Shown: positions 63,718 to 64,000 of the stretch, piece by piece
How the letters are laid out: each line of letters opens with the position of its first letter
How positions within the stretch are numbered: position 1 is the first letter of the stretch
Assembly (NCBI RefSeq): GCF_003259435.1
Contig: NZ_QLMA01000008.1
Location: 248,001-312,000 of the forward strand
Origin: Chitinophaga dinghuensis
Lineage (GTDB): Bacteria; Bacteroidota; Bacteroidia; Chitinophagales; Chitinophagaceae
DNA length: 64,000 nucleotides
Reading direction: 5' to 3'
The notes under the pieces: model-generated
Databases searched by the model: none
What the model saw: the letters and a program-made list of their open reading frames with translations, nothing else
What the model was told of the DNA's origin: nothing
Translations under genes and position numbers: made by a program

Positions 63718-64000
63718 CTAGAATTCATATCTTGCTCCCAGCTGGATCTGCCAAGGGTTACCGCCCGGCGTCACAATCCCGCTGTTTACATTCACATTGT
63801 ACAGGTAGGAAGTAGTGGCTTTATCAAAGCCTCCTAGCGAGTAAATATTTTGTTTGCCCAGGTTCTTGCTGGTTCCCCAGTCTTTCTTAAAGAGGTTAGC
63901 TACGTTGAACAAATCGCAGGATAATTCCAGCCGTTGTTTCTGGGTGAAGTTGATTTTCTTCGTAAGACGCACATCCCAGAAGCCATAGAAACCATTTACA
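63718..64000 (-). CDS. TonB-dependent receptor-like outer membrane protein, C-terminal end (partial)
   Basis: The last ~94 residues of a protein running off the right edge of the window. The pattern TKKINFTQKQRLELSCDLFN, VANLFKKDWG and the terminal QIQLGARYEF with a C-terminal Phe is that of Oar-like or carboxypeptidase-regulatory-like TonB-dependent receptors, whose barrel ends in an aromatic residue. The N-terminal plug and signal are not visible, so the substrate class cannot be told. Confidence 0.8.
   Translation of the reverse strand, partial: VNGFYGFWDVRLTKKINFTQKQRLELSCDLFNVANLFKKDWGTSKNLGKQNIYSLGGFDKATTSYLYNVNVNSGIVTPGGNPWQIQLGARYEF

Overview
The window looks like chromosomal DNA of a member of the Bacteroidota, most likely a Chitinophaga-like bacterium. 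The signs are a SusC/SusD pair with accessory lipoproteins, a Reg_prop/Y_Y_Y-type hybrid regulator, GH16 and GH5 glucanases, promoters of the TTTG-N19/20-TAnnTTTG type, weak Shine-Dalgarno sequences, and a tyrosine integrase that lacks the first catalytic arginine, as in the CTnDOT group. No species can be assigned from the sequence alone.

Region 1 (1-5315) is the right-hand part of a lasso-peptide (RiPP) gene cluster. It holds the 3' end of an asparagine-synthetase-like cyclase, a 48-residue precursor, an HPr-kinase-like protein and a 686-residue terpene-cyclase-like toroid protein on the + strand. Facing them are a nucleotidyltransferase and a Nif11-like small protein. The kinase, together with a precursor that ends in serine, suggests a paeninodin-type C-terminally phosphorylated lasso peptide. 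The leader peptidase, RRE protein and exporter are not visible and may lie to the left.

Region 2 (about 5519-22962) is an integrated genomic island in tRNA-Lys(TTT). An imperfect ~125-bp direct repeat made of the tRNA 3' end plus its terminator marks both ends, and the integrase gene sits beside the intact tRNA. The island has a replication module (HTH protein, Rep-like protein with iteron-like repeats inside its gene, DnaC-like ATPase) and a cargo that looks like phage defence. The cargo comprises a two-gene reverse transcriptase + C-N hydrolase operon, a SieB-like superinfection-exclusion protein, SymE-like and PIN-domain toxin genes, an XRE regulator, a large PIN-like protein, and an HNH-like gene broken by a poly-T frameshift and a 108-bp MITE-like insertion. 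A 1.45-kb gene-free tract (8808-10262) carries long inverted repeats and GC-rich repeats. No relaxase or conjugation genes are seen.

Region 3 (23-52 kb) is ordinary host chromosome: DinB and CDGSH proteins, an M1 peptidase, an ABC ATPase, a glycine-zipper lipoprotein, a beta-glucan locus (GH5-GH16 facing a hybrid regulator), and a seven-gene operon for a MacB-type tripartite exporter ending in an NtrC-type two-component system. An AraC regulator and a SusC/SusD/DUF5000/DUF4998 nutrient-uptake operon follow.

Region 4 (52.5-64 kb) has a DUF1648 membrane protein, an SDR dehydrogenase and an SPFH/slipin-like protein. Next comes a ~1-kb gap with two tRNA-like folds that lack a D-arm, then a five-gene SWIM / DUF5691 / MoxR ATPase / DUF5682 / vWA operon. 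The C-terminus of a TonB-dependent receptor-like protein runs off the right edge.
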